Origin: Acidimicrobiaceae bacterium
GTDB lineage: Bacteria; Actinomycetota; Acidimicrobiia; Acidimicrobiales; RAAP-2
DNA length: 64,000 nucleotides
Direction of reading: 5' to 3'
NCBI GenBank assembly: GCA_003151235.1
Contig: PLWZ01000087.1
Location: 62,001-126,000 of the forward strand
Part shown: piece after piece, positions 8,219 to 17,311 of the stretch
Position numbering within the stretch: the stretch's first letter is position 1
Layout of the letters: every line of letters begins with the position of its first letter
Notes under the pieces: model-generated
What the model was told of the DNA's origin: nothing
Databases searched by the model: none
What the model saw: the letters and a program-made list of their open reading frames with translations, nothing else
Program-made: the position numbers and the translations under genes

Positions 8219-9376
8219 GTGAACAGTGCAGACTTCGCCGAGATCGTCGCGGTCACCCGGGAGTTCATCCGGGGGAAGGTCGTGCCTGCCGAGAACCTGA
8301 TCGAGGAGAACGACGAGGTTCCCGACGACATCCGCCAGACGGCCAAGGACATGGGCCTCTACGGCTTCGCCATCCCCGAACAGTACGGGGGGCTCGGCCT
8401 CAGCATGGAAGAGGAGGTCCAACTCGTCTTCGAGCTGGGCTACACCACCCCGGCGCTGCGTTCCATGTTCGGGACCAACAACGGCATCGCCGGGCACGTC
8501 CTTCTGGAGGGCGGCACCGAGGAGCAGAAGAAGGAGTGGCTGCCGAAGCTGGCCAGCGGCGAGCTGACGGCGAGCTTCGCCCTGACCGAGACCGAGGCCG
8601 GCTCGGACCCGTCCACGCTCACGACGAGCGCAGAGCGTGACGGGGACACCTTCGTGCTGAACGGATCCAAGCGCTACATCACCAACGCGCCGATCGCCGA
8701 CGTGTTCATGGTGTTCGCCCGGACCAACCCGGCCGCCAAGGCGACCCGGGGGATCTCGACGTTCCTGGTCCCGCGCGACACGGCTGGCCTCACCGTCGGA
8801 CCCAAGGACAAGAAGATGGGCCAACTCGGCGCCTGGACGTCCGAGGTCTTCTTCGACGACGCTCGGGTCGACGCTCCGGCGATGGTCGGGGGGGAAGAGG
8901 GCCTCGACAACGGCTACGCGACCGCCATGCAGTGCCTCGCCCACGGCCGGGCGCACATGGCTGCGTGCTGCGTCGGCCTGGCCGGCCGACTCGTCGACGA
9001 GTCGGTCAGCTACGCGCAGAGCCGGATGCAGTCGGGCCACCCGATCGCAAGCTTCCAGCTGATCCAGGGGTTGATCGCCGACTCGGTAACCGATCACCTG
9101 GCCGGCAAGAGCCTCACCTTGGAGGTGGCCAGGGCGTTCGACGCCGGCACGGACCGAAAGCTCGGACCCTCGGCGGCCAAGTACTTCTGCTCGGAGATGG
9201 TCTCTCGGGTCGCCGACCGCGCCGTGCAGATCCACGGCGGCGCCGGGTACATGCGCGGTGTCGCCGTCGAGCGCTTCTACCGCGACGCCCGGCTGTTCCG
9301 GATCTTCGAGGGCACCAGCCAGATCCAGCAGGTCATCATCGCCCGCCAGGCGCTCGGGTCCGCCGCCAACGGCTGA
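8219..9376 (+). CDS. Acyl-CoA dehydrogenase, short/medium-chain type
   Basis: A 385-residue acyl-CoA dehydrogenase that oxidises acyl-CoA to 2-enoyl-CoA, passing electrons to ETF. FAD-binding strands appear as ASFALTETEAGSD and LNGSKRYITNA. The catalytic base is present: Glu364 in FEGTSQIQQ. The QIHGGAGY segment near the C-terminus is typical of the family. The start is GTG at 8219 with GAGAGGAG upstream. The gene is divergent from the MaoC pair over a 130-bp gap and convergent with a thiolase 18 bp away. Unlike the enzyme at 3765-4991 it has all canonical residues, so it can act alone. Confidence 0.93.
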   Translation: MNSADFAEIVAVTREFIRGKVVPAENLIEENDEVPDDIRQTAKDMGLYGFAIPEQYGGLGLSMEEEVQLVFELGYTTPALRSMFGTNNGIAGHVLLEGGTEEQKKEWLPKLASGELTASFALTETEAGSDPSTLTTSAERDGDTFVLNGSKRYITNAPIADVFMVFARTNPAAKATRGISTFLVPRDTAGLTVGPKDKKMGQLGAWTSEVFFDDARVDAPAMVGGEEGLDNGYATAMQCLAHGRAHMAACCVGLAGRLVDESVSYAQSRMQSGHPIASFQLIQGLIADSVTDHLAGKSLTLEVARAFDAGTDRKLGPSAAKYFCSEMVSRVADRAVQIHGGAGYMRGVAVERFYRDARLFRIFEGTSQIQQVIIARQALGSAANG

Positions 9377-9394
9377 GCCACCCGACCGGTCGAC

Positions 9395-10606
9395 CTAGCC
9401 GACCGTCTCGAACACCGCGGCCAGGCCCTGGCCGCCGCCGATGCACATCGTCTCGAGCCCGAGAGCCGCGCCGCGCCGGTCCATCTCACGCAGCAGGGTG
9501 GCCAGGATGCGACCGCCGGTCGCCCCGATCGGGTGGCCGAGCGAGATCCCCGACCCGTTCACGTTCAGCCGGTCGAAGTCACGCTCGGTGAATCCCCACT
9601 CCCGCGTCACCGACAGCACCTGGGCGGCGAAGGCCTCGTTGAGCTCGATCAGGTCCATGTCGGCCATGGTCAGCCCGGCCCGCTCGAGGGCCTTGGCCGA
9701 CGCCGGCACCGGGCCGATGCCCATGGTCGCCGGGGCGACACCCGCCACCGCCCATGACCGCAGGCGAGCCAGGGGGCGAAGGCCGAGCTCGGCCGCCTTC
9801 TCGGGCGTGGTCACGATGCAGATCGCGGCGCCGTCGTTCTGGCCGCTCGCGTTGCCGGCCGTCACCGTCGACTCGGGATCCTCCCTGAGCCGGACCGGCC
9901 GCAGTTTGGCCAGCGTCTCGAGGGTGGTGTCGGCCCGCGGGTGCTCGTCCGTGTCGACGACCGTGTCGCCCGTCCGGCCGGCGATGATGACGGGAACGAT
10001 CTCGTCCTTGAACTTGCCCTCGGTCTGGGCGGCGACGGCGCGCTGGTGCGAGCGCAGGGCCAGCTCGTCCTGCTCCTCGCGACCGACCTTGTACTCGCGC
10101 CGCAGGTTCTCGGCCGTCTCGATCATCCCGCCCGGGACCGGGAAGTTCGTTCCGCCGGCGGTGATCCGCCCGCGCGAAAGGCGGTCGAAGAAGGTCACGT
10201 TCTCGGCCCTCGCGCCCCACCGCATCGACGTCGTGTAGTACTCGGCCTGGCTCATCGACTCGGCCCCGCCGGCCAGCACGACATCGGCCCCGCCGGTCTG
10301 GACCTCCATGGCGGCAAACAGGACGGCCTGCAGCCCCGAGCCACAGCGGCGGTCGACCTGGAGGCCGGGCACGGTGACGGGCAGCCCCGCATCGAGCGCG
10401 GCCGTGCGCCCGAGCGCGACCGCCTCGCCGTTCGGGTAGCCCTGCCCGAGCACGACGTCATCGATCGCCCCGGCCGGCAGGCCGGTCCGCTCGAGCACCT
10501 CGGTGATCACCGTCGCCGCCAGCTGTTGGACCGACGCGTCCTTCAACACCCCGCCGAACCGGCCGACGGCCGTCCGCAGGGGCTCACAGATCACCGCTTC
10601 TCGCAT
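9395..10606 (-). CDS. Acetyl-CoA acetyltransferase / 3-ketoacyl-CoA thiolase
   Basis: A 403-residue thiolase, second of two in the window. The nucleophile is Cys88 in DRRCGSGLQAV. His lies in SLGHPIGATGGR and the second Cys in CIGGGQG. The pattern is closer to AtoB/PcaF biosynthetic-type thiolases than to the FadA-like enzyme at 2493. The ATG at 10606 has AGGAGG seven bases upstream. It is followed on the opposite strand by acyl-CoA dehydrogenase and preceded by an SDR reductase 42 bp away, so reductase and thiolase are probably co-transcribed. Confidence 0.93.
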   Translation of the reverse strand: MREAVICEPLRTAVGRFGGVLKDASVQQLAATVITEVLERTGLPAGAIDDVVLGQGYPNGEAVALGRTAALDAGLPVTVPGLQVDRRCGSGLQAVLFAAMEVQTGGADVVLAGGAESMSQAEYYTTSMRWGARAENVTFFDRLSRGRITAGGTNFPVPGGMIETAENLRREYKVGREEQDELALRSHQRAVAAQTEGKFKDEIVPVIIAGRTGDTVVDTDEHPRADTTLETLAKLRPVRLREDPESTVTAGNASGQNDGAAICIVTTPEKAAELGLRPLARLRSWAVAGVAPATMGIGPVPASAKALERAGLTMADMDLIELNEAFAAQVLSVTREWGFTERDFDRLNVNGSGISLGHPIGATGGRILATLLREMDRRGAALGLETMCIGGGQGLAAVFETVG

Positions 10607-10648
10607 GGGTCCTCCTCGGTTGAACCCGGCCGGATCGGCCGCGCGTGC

Positions 10649-11392
10649 TCAGATGTGCCGGCCGCCGCCCACCTCTAGGACGGTGCCGGTCATGTACCCG
10701 GACATCTCGGAGGCCAAGAAGACGGCGACGTTGGCGACGTCGGAGGGCTCGCCGGCCCGCCCCATCGGGATCTCGGTCAGACGTTGCTCCCAGATGTCGG
10801 GCCGCATTTTCTCGGTCATCGCCGTGCGGACGAGGCCGGGCTGGATCGCGTTGACCCGGACGCCCAGGTGGCCGAGCTCCTTGGCCGCCGCCTTGGTCAT
10901 GCCGACGATGCCGGCCTTGGCGGCGCTGTAGTTGGTCTGGCCCGGGTTGCCGACCTTGCCCGAGATCGACGAGATGTTGATGATCGAGCCCGATCCCTGC
11001 TCGCGCATGACCGCCGACGACAGCCGGGTGCCGAGCCAGGCGCCGAACAGATGGACGTCGATGACGGTCTTGAAGTCCTCGACCGACATCTTCCGCATGG
11101 TCGCATCGCGGGTGATCCCGGCGTTGTTGACCCAGATGTCGAGGGAGCCGTGATGCTCGACGCACGAGCGCACGAGGGCCTCCATGTCGGACTCGGACGT
11201 CACGTCGCAGCCCTCGGCAACGATCTCGGCCCCCGAACCGCGCAGCTCGGCCGCGGCGGCCTCGGCCCGTTCGTGGTCGATGTCGCCCACGACGACTCGG
11301 GCGCCCTGCTCGGCGAACGCCGTCGCGATGGCCAGGCCGATTCCCTGGGCACCACCCGTGACCACGGCCGCCTTCCCGTCGAGCAAGCCCAC
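10649..11392 (-). CDS. SDR oxidoreductase, FabG-like 3-oxoacyl reductase
   Basis: A 247-residue classical SDR. It has the TGGAQGIG cofactor motif, the NNAG strand, the Ser in NISSISG and the YSAAK active-site Tyr/Lys, and ends in GGGRHI. It most likely interconverts 3-oxoacyl and 3-hydroxyacyl thioesters, supplying the dehydrogenase step missing from the nearby beta-oxidation genes. An Asp at the end of the second strand (VVVGDID) suggests NAD(H). The start is GTG at 11392, with GGAG five bases upstream; the frame runs on to 11473 without a ribosome site. It lies 42 bp upstream of the thiolase. Confidence 0.88.
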   Translation of the reverse strand: MGLLDGKAAVVTGGAQGIGLAIATAFAEQGARVVVGDIDHERAEAAAAELRGSGAEIVAEGCDVTSESDMEALVRSCVEHHGSLDIWVNNAGITRDATMRKMSVEDFKTVIDVHLFGAWLGTRLSSAVMREQGSGSIINISSISGKVGNPGQTNYSAAKAGIVGMTKAAAKELGHLGVRVNAIQPGLVRTAMTEKMRPDIWEQRLTEIPMGRAGEPSDVANVAVFLASEMSGYMTGTVLEVGGGRHI

Positions 11393-11518
11393 GTGCGCTC
11401 CTTCGTGTTCGATGGCGTGTCGCGCGTCGCCGGACGGCGCTCGGATGTCCCGGCGGCCCGGCCGAGCGTACATTCCGATCGCGGTGAGAGGCGGGCCCGA
11501 TCCCCAAGGGCCGGATCC

Positions 11519-13552
11519 CTACGAGTTGGGGCTGCTCACCCGCTCCGGCTCCCCGCCGGTATGCGAGATCCAGGTCTCGTACATCTCGGCGTAGCGACCA
11601 CCGTGGGCGATCAGCTCGTCGTGGGACCCGATCTCGATGATCCCGCCCTCGTCGACCACCACGATCCGGTCGGCCTTCATCGCGGTGGTGAGGCGGTGGG
11701 CGATCAGGATGGCGGTGCGGCCCTCCAGCAGCACGTCGAGGGCCCGTTCGATCTTGCTCTCGGACAACAGGTCCAGATTGGACGTGGCCTCGTCGAGGAC
11801 GATCACCCGTGGGTGGGCGAGGAACGCCCGCCCGAGCGCGATCAGCTGGCGCTCGCCCGAGGAGAGCGACTGGCCCCGCTCGTGGACGATCGTGTTGAGC
11901 TGCTCGGGCAGCCGCTCGATGACCTCCAGGAGGCCGACCGTCCGGACCGCCTCCCATACCTCCTCGTCGCTCGACTCGGGTCGCGCGAAGGCGATGTTCT
12001 CCCGCACGGTGCCGGCGAAGAGGAACGGCTCCTGGGGAACCACGCCGAGCTGGCTGCGGAGCGAATCGAGCGAGACGTGCCTGATGTCGTGTCCGTCGAT
12101 GAGCACCCGGCCCTCGGTCGGGTCGTAGAAGCGGGTCACGAGCTTCGCCATGGTCGACTTGCCGGCGCCGGTCGGGCCGACGAAGGCGACCGTCTCGCCG
12201 ACGTCGATGCGGAGGTCGACATCGTGGAGGACCGGGGTGGCGGGGTCGTAGCCGAAGGTCACGTGGTCGAACGAGATGGCCCCGTTGATCGGCGGCATCT
12301 CGATCGAGTCGGGGTCCTCGGGCACGCTCGGCGACAGGGCGAGCAGCGTGTTGAGCTTGACGATGGAGGCCTGGCCCTGCTGGTAGGTGTTGTACTGCTG
12401 CACGAGCAGCGTGATCGGCGCGAAGAAGCGGTTCACGTACAAGAAGTAGGCCGTCAGCGCCCCGATGCTCAGCTCGCCGTGCACGACCATGGTGCCGCCG
12501 ACCACGAGGATGATGGCCTGGCCGAGGTAGGCGAGCATCTGCGTGCCGGGCCCGTAGATCGCGTTGATCTGGGCCGTGTAGTTGTTGGCGTCGCGGTACT
12601 CGCCGACCACGTTGCGGTGGTGGAGCACGTTGTGGCGCTGACGGTTGTGGGCGGTGACGATGCGGACCCCGTGCAGGCTCTCGGACAGGTCGGCCAGCAC
12701 GCCCGCGATGCCGTCTCGGACCCGGTCGTAGCCGCGCTCGGACGCCGAGCGGAACCAGATCGACAGCGCGCTCAGCACCGGCACGACGACGAGGACGGTG
12801 ACGATGGCCAGCCGGACGTTCAGCGAGAAGAGGATGGCGGTGATGACCACCATGGTCAGGCCCTGCACCGCGAAGCTGGCCAGACCGTCCTGGAGGAGCT
12901 GCTGGAGGTTCTCGATGTCGCTCGTCATGCGGGTCATGATCACGCCCGCCTTCTCCTCCGTGTAGAAGTCGAGCGACATGCGCTGGAGGTGGGTGAAGAT
13001 CTTTATCCTCAGGTCGTTCATCACCCAGGCGGCCAGCCTGCCCGTGACCCTGACCTGATTGCGTTGGGTTACCGAGCTCAACAGGATCGCCCCGAAGAAG
13101 AGCACCGCGCACACGACGATCGTGGCGAAGTCCTTGGGCCCGATGAGGAAGTCCTTGGGCCCGAGCGGGAGATGACCGGGCTTGAGGGTGGGTGAGCCCA
13201 TCCCGTGCGTGATGGCGTAGTCGATGAGCGCGGGACCGGCCTGGTTGGCCAGGCTGACGATGGTCACGAGCGCCCCGGCCAGCGCGGCGAGGTGCCAGTG
13301 CTCGAGCACCAGTTCGCGCAGCGTCATCCGCCGCCGCTCGGCGGCGGTCATCTGATAGCTGAAGCGAGCCTTCGGTTCGGGGTACTCGGGCTCGGTCTTG
13401 AGCAGCTTGTCGACCCCGTCTTGGAGCTCGGGCGGGATGCCCGCGAACGGCAATCCGTTCCCCGGGTTGCCCGGGGAGCCACCGGGGCGCCCGCCGCCGC
13501 CCATCATCCCGCCGCCCATCATCCCGCCGCCGCCGCCAGCGCCCCACGCCAT
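11519..13552 (-). CDS. ABC exporter half-transporter (consensus Walker B subunit)
   Basis: A 677-residue protein with a six-helix exporter domain followed by an ATPase domain. Walker A is GPTGAGKST, the Q-loop is VPQEPF, Walker B is VIVLDEATSNLD with the catalytic Glu, and the switch His is in LIAHRLT. The signature is degenerate, LSSGE rather than LSGGQ. The first 33 residues are a soluble tail made almost only of Gly, Met and Pro. Its ATG overlaps the stop of the partner gene by one base, so the two should form a heterodimer that expels lipids or drugs. It is the last gene of the MarR operon. Confidence 0.92.
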   Translation of the reverse strand: MAWGAGGGGGMMGGGMMGGGGRPGGSPGNPGNGLPFAGIPPELQDGVDKLLKTEPEYPEPKARFSYQMTAAERRRMTLRELVLEHWHLAALAGALVTIVSLANQAGPALIDYAITHGMGSPTLKPGHLPLGPKDFLIGPKDFATIVVCAVLFFGAILLSSVTQRNQVRVTGRLAAWVMNDLRIKIFTHLQRMSLDFYTEEKAGVIMTRMTSDIENLQQLLQDGLASFAVQGLTMVVITAILFSLNVRLAIVTVLVVVPVLSALSIWFRSASERGYDRVRDGIAGVLADLSESLHGVRIVTAHNRQRHNVLHHRNVVGEYRDANNYTAQINAIYGPGTQMLAYLGQAIILVVGGTMVVHGELSIGALTAYFLYVNRFFAPITLLVQQYNTYQQGQASIVKLNTLLALSPSVPEDPDSIEMPPINGAISFDHVTFGYDPATPVLHDVDLRIDVGETVAFVGPTGAGKSTMAKLVTRFYDPTEGRVLIDGHDIRHVSLDSLRSQLGVVPQEPFLFAGTVRENIAFARPESSDEEVWEAVRTVGLLEVIERLPEQLNTIVHERGQSLSSGERQLIALGRAFLAHPRVIVLDEATSNLDLLSESKIERALDVLLEGRTAILIAHRLTTAMKADRIVVVDEGGIIEIGSHDELIAHGGRYAEMYETWISHTGGEPERVSSPNS

Positions 13553-15486
13553 CAGAGCGGCCCTCCTGCGTCGTGGCCGTCGAGCCCGGCCCGTGCGGCC
13601 GCCGCGGCCCTGGCCTCCTCGGCCCTGATCTCGAGCTCCTCCTCGCCCTGGGCGAGCACGTCCGCGTAGAGCGGCACGGTCTCCATCAGCTGGGCGTGCG
13701 TCCCGTCGGCCACGATCTTCCCGGCGTCCATGAGCAGGACGCGGTCGGCGAGGCTGATGGTCGAGAGGCGGTGGGCGATGATCAGGGTGGTCCGGCCCTC
13801 CATCAGCTTGCGCAGCGACCCGTGGATGGTGAGCTCGACCTGTACGTCGATCGCGCTGGTGGCATCGTCGAGCACCAGGATCGGCGGGTTCACGAGAAGC
13901 GTCCTCGCGATGGCGATCCGCTGGCGCTGGCCGCCCGACAGCGTGTACCCGCGTTCGCCGACGACGGTCTCGTAGCCCTTCGGGAGCTCGCGGATGAAGC
14001 CGTCGGCCCCGGCCGCGTTGCCCGCCGCCTCGATGTCCGCGAAGTCGGCGTTCGGGAACCCGTAGGCGATGTTCTCGCGGATCGAGGTCGAGAAGAGGAA
14101 TGGCTCGTCCAGCACGATGCCGACGCTGGCCCGCAGGCTGAGCAGGGTCAGGTCGCGCACGTCGTGGCCGTCGATCACGACCCGGCCTCCGGTGGCGTCA
14201 TAGAAACGGGGGAGCAGGCGGGCCACGGTCGACTTGCCGACCCCGGTCCGACCGACCAGGGCAACGGTCTCTCCTGGCCGGATGTGCAGGTCGAAGTCGT
14301 CGAGGATCAGGGGGTTGTCGGGCGAGTACGAGAAGTTGACCGACTCGAAGTGGATGTCACCCGTGCAGTCCACGAGATCCACCGCGCCGGGTCGGTCGAC
14401 GACCGTCGGCACCTCGTCGAGGATCTCGTAGATGCGCTGCGATGAGGCCGAGGCGCGTTGGCCCATCATGATGATCATCCCGAGCATCTGGAACGGAGCC
14501 TGGAGCATCACGATGTACAAGCTGAAGGCGGCGATCGCTCCGACCTGCAGCTCGCCGTGCACGACCAGCCAACCGCCGAAGAGCACCACCAGGGCCAGGC
14601 CGATCTGAGGCAGGTTCTGGACGGTGGGGGTGAACTTGGCCCGGATGTAGGCGTCCTTGATGTATGCCCACTGGAGACGGTCGGCCGCCTTGCCCAGCGT
14701 GGTCAGCTCGCGCTGCTCGGCCGCGAAGGACTTGACGACCCGCACGCCGTTGATGTTCTCGTCGACGATGGTCGCGACATCGGCGAGCCTGGACTGGATG
14801 AGCCAGGACACCGGGAAGATCGACTTCCGCATCTGGATGCCGAGCAGGTAGACGAACGGCATCGGGATCATGGCGACCAACGCCAGCGGCACGTTGATGG
14901 AGAGCATGTAGCCGAACGCCACGACGGCGACGCTGCACTGGACGAGGATCGACGGGGCGAAGGTGAGGTACATCTGGACGGAGCGGATGTCCGAGTTCGC
15001 CCGCGAGATCAGTTGGCCCGACTGGACCCGGTCGTAGAAGGGAAACGACATCTTCGTGAGATGCGTGTAGATGATGTTGCGGAGGTCGAACTCCATCTCG
15101 TATGCGGTGCGCATCAAGAAGTACCGCGAGATGTACCCGGCGATGCCGGCGATCACGGCCAGGATGAAGACGATCGTGACGTAGTGGCTGAGCGGCACCC
15201 TCCGCGCCACCAGCGAGTTGTTGATGGCCTCTTCCAGGAGCTTCGGGATCTGCACCTGGAGGACGAGAGCCAGGAACGACATCACGAGTGATGTGATGAA
15301 CATCTTCTTGTGCGACAACACGATCGGCATCGCCCGTCGCAGCCAGGTCTTCTCTTTGTCCGGGTCGATCGTCGCCCGCGGGGCCCGGTAGCGGGCCGTG
15401 GTCGCGACCGGCTCGAAGGGCGAGTGCTGAACCGGTTCGTCGTGTTCCGTGGTCTGCTCGTCCGGCCGGCGGGAGAGGATGGTCAC
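13552..15486 (-). CDS. ABC exporter half-transporter (degenerate Walker B subunit)
   Basis: A 644-residue six-TM exporter domain plus ATPase. Walker A is GRTGVGKST, the signature is canonical LSGGQRQ and the switch His is present (IIAHRLS). The residue after Walker B is Asp, not the catalytic Glu (LVLDDATSAID), and the Q-loop reads VLDEPF. These changes mark the non-hydrolysing nucleotide site of heterodimeric exporters such as TM287/288 or BmrCD. The GTG start at 15486 overlaps the MarR stop by 4 bp. The charged 50-residue N-terminal tail is cytoplasmic, and an Ala/Glu-rich helix ends the protein. Confidence 0.92.
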   Translation of the reverse strand: MTILSRRPDEQTTEHDEPVQHSPFEPVATTARYRAPRATIDPDKEKTWLRRAMPIVLSHKKMFITSLVMSFLALVLQVQIPKLLEEAINNSLVARRVPLSHYVTIVFILAVIAGIAGYISRYFLMRTAYEMEFDLRNIIYTHLTKMSFPFYDRVQSGQLISRANSDIRSVQMYLTFAPSILVQCSVAVVAFGYMLSINVPLALVAMIPMPFVYLLGIQMRKSIFPVSWLIQSRLADVATIVDENINGVRVVKSFAAEQRELTTLGKAADRLQWAYIKDAYIRAKFTPTVQNLPQIGLALVVLFGGWLVVHGELQVGAIAAFSLYIVMLQAPFQMLGMIIMMGQRASASSQRIYEILDEVPTVVDRPGAVDLVDCTGDIHFESVNFSYSPDNPLILDDFDLHIRPGETVALVGRTGVGKSTVARLLPRFYDATGGRVVIDGHDVRDLTLLSLRASVGIVLDEPFLFSTSIRENIAYGFPNADFADIEAAGNAAGADGFIRELPKGYETVVGERGYTLSGGQRQRIAIARTLLVNPPILVLDDATSAIDVQVELTIHGSLRKLMEGRTTLIIAHRLSTISLADRVLLMDAGKIVADGTHAQLMETVPLYADVLAQGEEELEIRAEEARAAAAARAGLDGHDAGGPL

Positions 15487-15941
15487 TTGGGCGCTCGCGA
15501 GGCTCGGTGGATGTCGAGCGCCTCATGCCAGAGGGCCAGGTTGTCCAGTGCTCTCGTGCTTGACCGCGCGTTCCCGAGCCCGGCGGCGATCGACACCAGC
15601 CGGTCGTTGACCGCCCGGTCGGCCGCCTGGAGCACCGCCTGCCCCTCGGGCGTCATGCCGAGCGAGATGCGCCGACGGTCGTCTTCGCTGTGGGTGCGCT
15701 CCACCAGCCCCCGGGCTACCAGCCCGTCGATCACGGCAGTGACGCTCGGCGGCCGAACGGCGAGGCGCTCGGCCAGCGACGAGGACATCGCGGAGCCCTC
15801 GTCGAGAAGGCTGAGGATCCGGTACTGGGAGAGGGACAGGTCCGCCTCGGTCAGGCCCAGCTCGACCTGCTTGGACAACCGGGCTGCGGTCCGGCCGGCG
15901 TTGTGGAGTCTGGGCTGCTTCTCCACCTGTTCGATGCTCAT
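15483..15941 (-). CDS. MarR-family transcriptional regulator
   Basis: A 152-residue winged-helix protein. The recognition helix is in the segment around LAVRPPSVTAVIDGLVARGLVER, and the wing carries the family's DDRR motif (HSEDDRRRISL). It is the first gene of an operon with two ABC half-transporters and overlaps the first by 4 bp, so it likely represses the exporter until a ligand releases it. The ATG at 15941 has no Shine-Dalgarno; a TACCCT -10 ends 6 bases before the ATG, suggesting a leaderless transcript. The probable operator sits over that -10. Confidence 0.9.
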   Translation of the reverse strand: MSIEQVEKQPRLHNAGRTAARLSKQVELGLTEADLSLSQYRILSLLDEGSAMSSSLAERLAVRPPSVTAVIDGLVARGLVERTHSEDDRRRISLGMTPEGQAVLQAADRAVNDRLVSIAAGLGNARSSTRALDNLALWHEALDIHRASRAPK

Positions 15942-15945
15942 ACTA

Positions 15946-15958
15946 TTAGGGTATCTAA
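15946..15958 (-). promoter_or_regulatory. Putative MarR operator overlapping a leaderless -10
   Basis: TTAG-GGTAT-CTAA is a 13-bp inverted repeat starting 4 bp upstream of the MarR ATG. On the minus strand it contains TACCCT at 15953-15948, correctly placed (-12 to -7) for transcription to begin on the A of ATG. A MarR dimer bound here would block polymerase, giving autoregulation of the whole operon. Confidence 0.55.
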
Positions 15959-16023
15959 CAGATCCGGGCGGTTCAAGTAACCACCCGGTGCCGGGGCGCG
16001 AACCCGTGTCCGGTCAATCCCTG

Positions 16024-16052
16024 TTGTCCGGCGGTCGTCGCGGGACGATACT
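16024..16052 (+). promoter_or_regulatory. Promoter of the alcohol dehydrogenase/mftD unit
   Basis: TTGTCC at 16024-16029 and GATACT at 16047-16052 are separated by exactly 17 bp. The first matches four of six and the second five of six bases of the consensus. Transcription would start near 16059, leaving a leader of about 27 bases that contains AGGAGGG before the ATG at 16086. Confidence 0.6.
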
Positions 16053-16085
16053 GAGGCAGAACTCGCACCAGGAGGGACGCGGAAA

Positions 16086-17243
16086 ATGAAGACCCGAGCA
16101 GCCGTATGCCACGAGGCGGGCACGCCGTGGACGACAGAAGAGATCGAGATCGACGAGCCGCACGCTCATGAGGTCCAGGTCCAGGTGGCCTACGCGGGAA
16201 TGTGTCAGTCCGACGAGCACCTCCGGCTCGGTGACATCAGCGCTCCGCCCGAGCTCCTCGAGATGATGGGCCTTTCGTCGATGTACCCGGTGATCGGCGG
16301 CCACGAGGGCTCCGGCGTCGTGGCCGCGGTCGGTCCCGAGGTTCAGCACGTGGCCGTCGGCGACCGGGTGGCCGTCTCCTTTATCCCGGCGTGCGGGGTC
16401 TGCTTCTGGTGCGCTTCGGGCCGTCAGAACCTCTGCGACCTTGGTATGTACACCCTGGCCGGGCCGATGATCAGCGACGGGACCTGGCGGCACCACCTGG
16501 GCGACGCCAACCTCGGGCGGATGACCCAGCTCGGTACCTTTGCCGAGACGATGGTCGTCAACGAGGCGTCGCTAGTGAAGATCGCGCCGGATGCTCCGCT
16601 CAGGGCGGCCGCGCTGATCAGCTGCGGAATCGCGACCGGCTTCGGCTCGGTCGTCGACCGGGCGAAGACCCGGCCCGGCGAGGTCGTCGTCGTGGTCGGG
16701 TGCGGGGGCGTGGGGTCCGGCGCGCTGCAGGGGGCCCGGCTTGCCGGTGCCAAGGCGGTCGTGGCCGTCGACCCGGTGCCATTCAAGACCGACCAGGCCA
16801 AGAAGATCGGGGCGACCCATTCGGCAGTGTCGATGCAAGAGGCCCTCCCGCTCGTGGCAGAGATCACCCAGGGTCGGATGGCCGACGTCGTCGTGCTCAC
16901 CCCGGACCGCCTGACCGGCGACCTCATCGCACCGGCGTGCATGCTCGGCTCCAAGGACGCGCGGATCGTGTGCACCGCGATCGCCCCCATCGCCCAGATG
17001 GACGTTCAGCTGAACCTGTTCAACCTGGCGATGTACAACCAGGCCATCTTGGGGACGGTGTTCGGCTCGGCCAGCCCGCGGGTGCAGGTGCCGAAGCTGC
17101 TATCGCTCTACCAAAACGGCCAGCTCGACATCGACGATCTGATCACGAAGGAGTACACGCTCGACCAGGTCCAGGAGGGCTACGACGACCTCCACGCCGG
17201 GCGCAACGTGCGCGGCGTGGTGAAGCTGGCCGGGGACTTGTAA
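16086..17243 (+). CDS. NDMA-dependent (mycofactocin-associated) alcohol dehydrogenase
   Basis: A 385-residue zinc MDR alcohol dehydrogenase. Catalytic zinc ligands are Cys in YAGMCQSDEH and His in GGHEGSG. The structural zinc loop is CGVCFWCASGRQNLC, and the nucleotide fold is GCGGVGSG. It resembles the NDMA-dependent methanol/alcohol dehydrogenase family, whose tightly bound NAD is recycled by mycofactocin rather than by free NAD. The neighbour mftD, 68 bp downstream on the same strand, supports that role. AGGAGGG precedes the ATG and a good promoter lies upstream. The natural alcohol is unknown. Confidence 0.88.
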   Translation: MKTRAAVCHEAGTPWTTEEIEIDEPHAHEVQVQVAYAGMCQSDEHLRLGDISAPPELLEMMGLSSMYPVIGGHEGSGVVAAVGPEVQHVAVGDRVAVSFIPACGVCFWCASGRQNLCDLGMYTLAGPMISDGTWRHHLGDANLGRMTQLGTFAETMVVNEASLVKIAPDAPLRAAALISCGIATGFGSVVDRAKTRPGEVVVVVGCGGVGSGALQGARLAGAKAVVAVDPVPFKTDQAKKIGATHSAVSMQEALPLVAEITQGRMADVVVLTPDRLTGDLIAPACMLGSKDARIVCTAIAPIAQMDVQLNLFNLAMYNQAILGTVFGSASPRVQVPKLLSLYQNGQLDIDDLITKEYTLDQVQEGYDDLHAGRNVRGVVKLAGDL

Positions 17244-17311
17244 CCACCACGGCGTCCACCGCGAGCGAACTCCAGTCGTGGAGGGCGCTGGGCAGGTGGA
17301 AGGATCGGGTG

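Noticed and set aside
10784-13195. 803-codon open frame on +
   Set aside because: Antisense shadow of the ABC exporter gene, with highly biased composition and no motif.
13498-13540. Short repeats as a CRISPR-like array
   Set aside because: The repeats are codon repeats for the Gly/Met tail of the ABC protein, with no spacers.
10584-13547. 987-codon open frame on -
   Set aside because: It covers the ABC exporter and SDR in a different frame and encodes only Arg/Pro/Gly-rich sequence with no domain.
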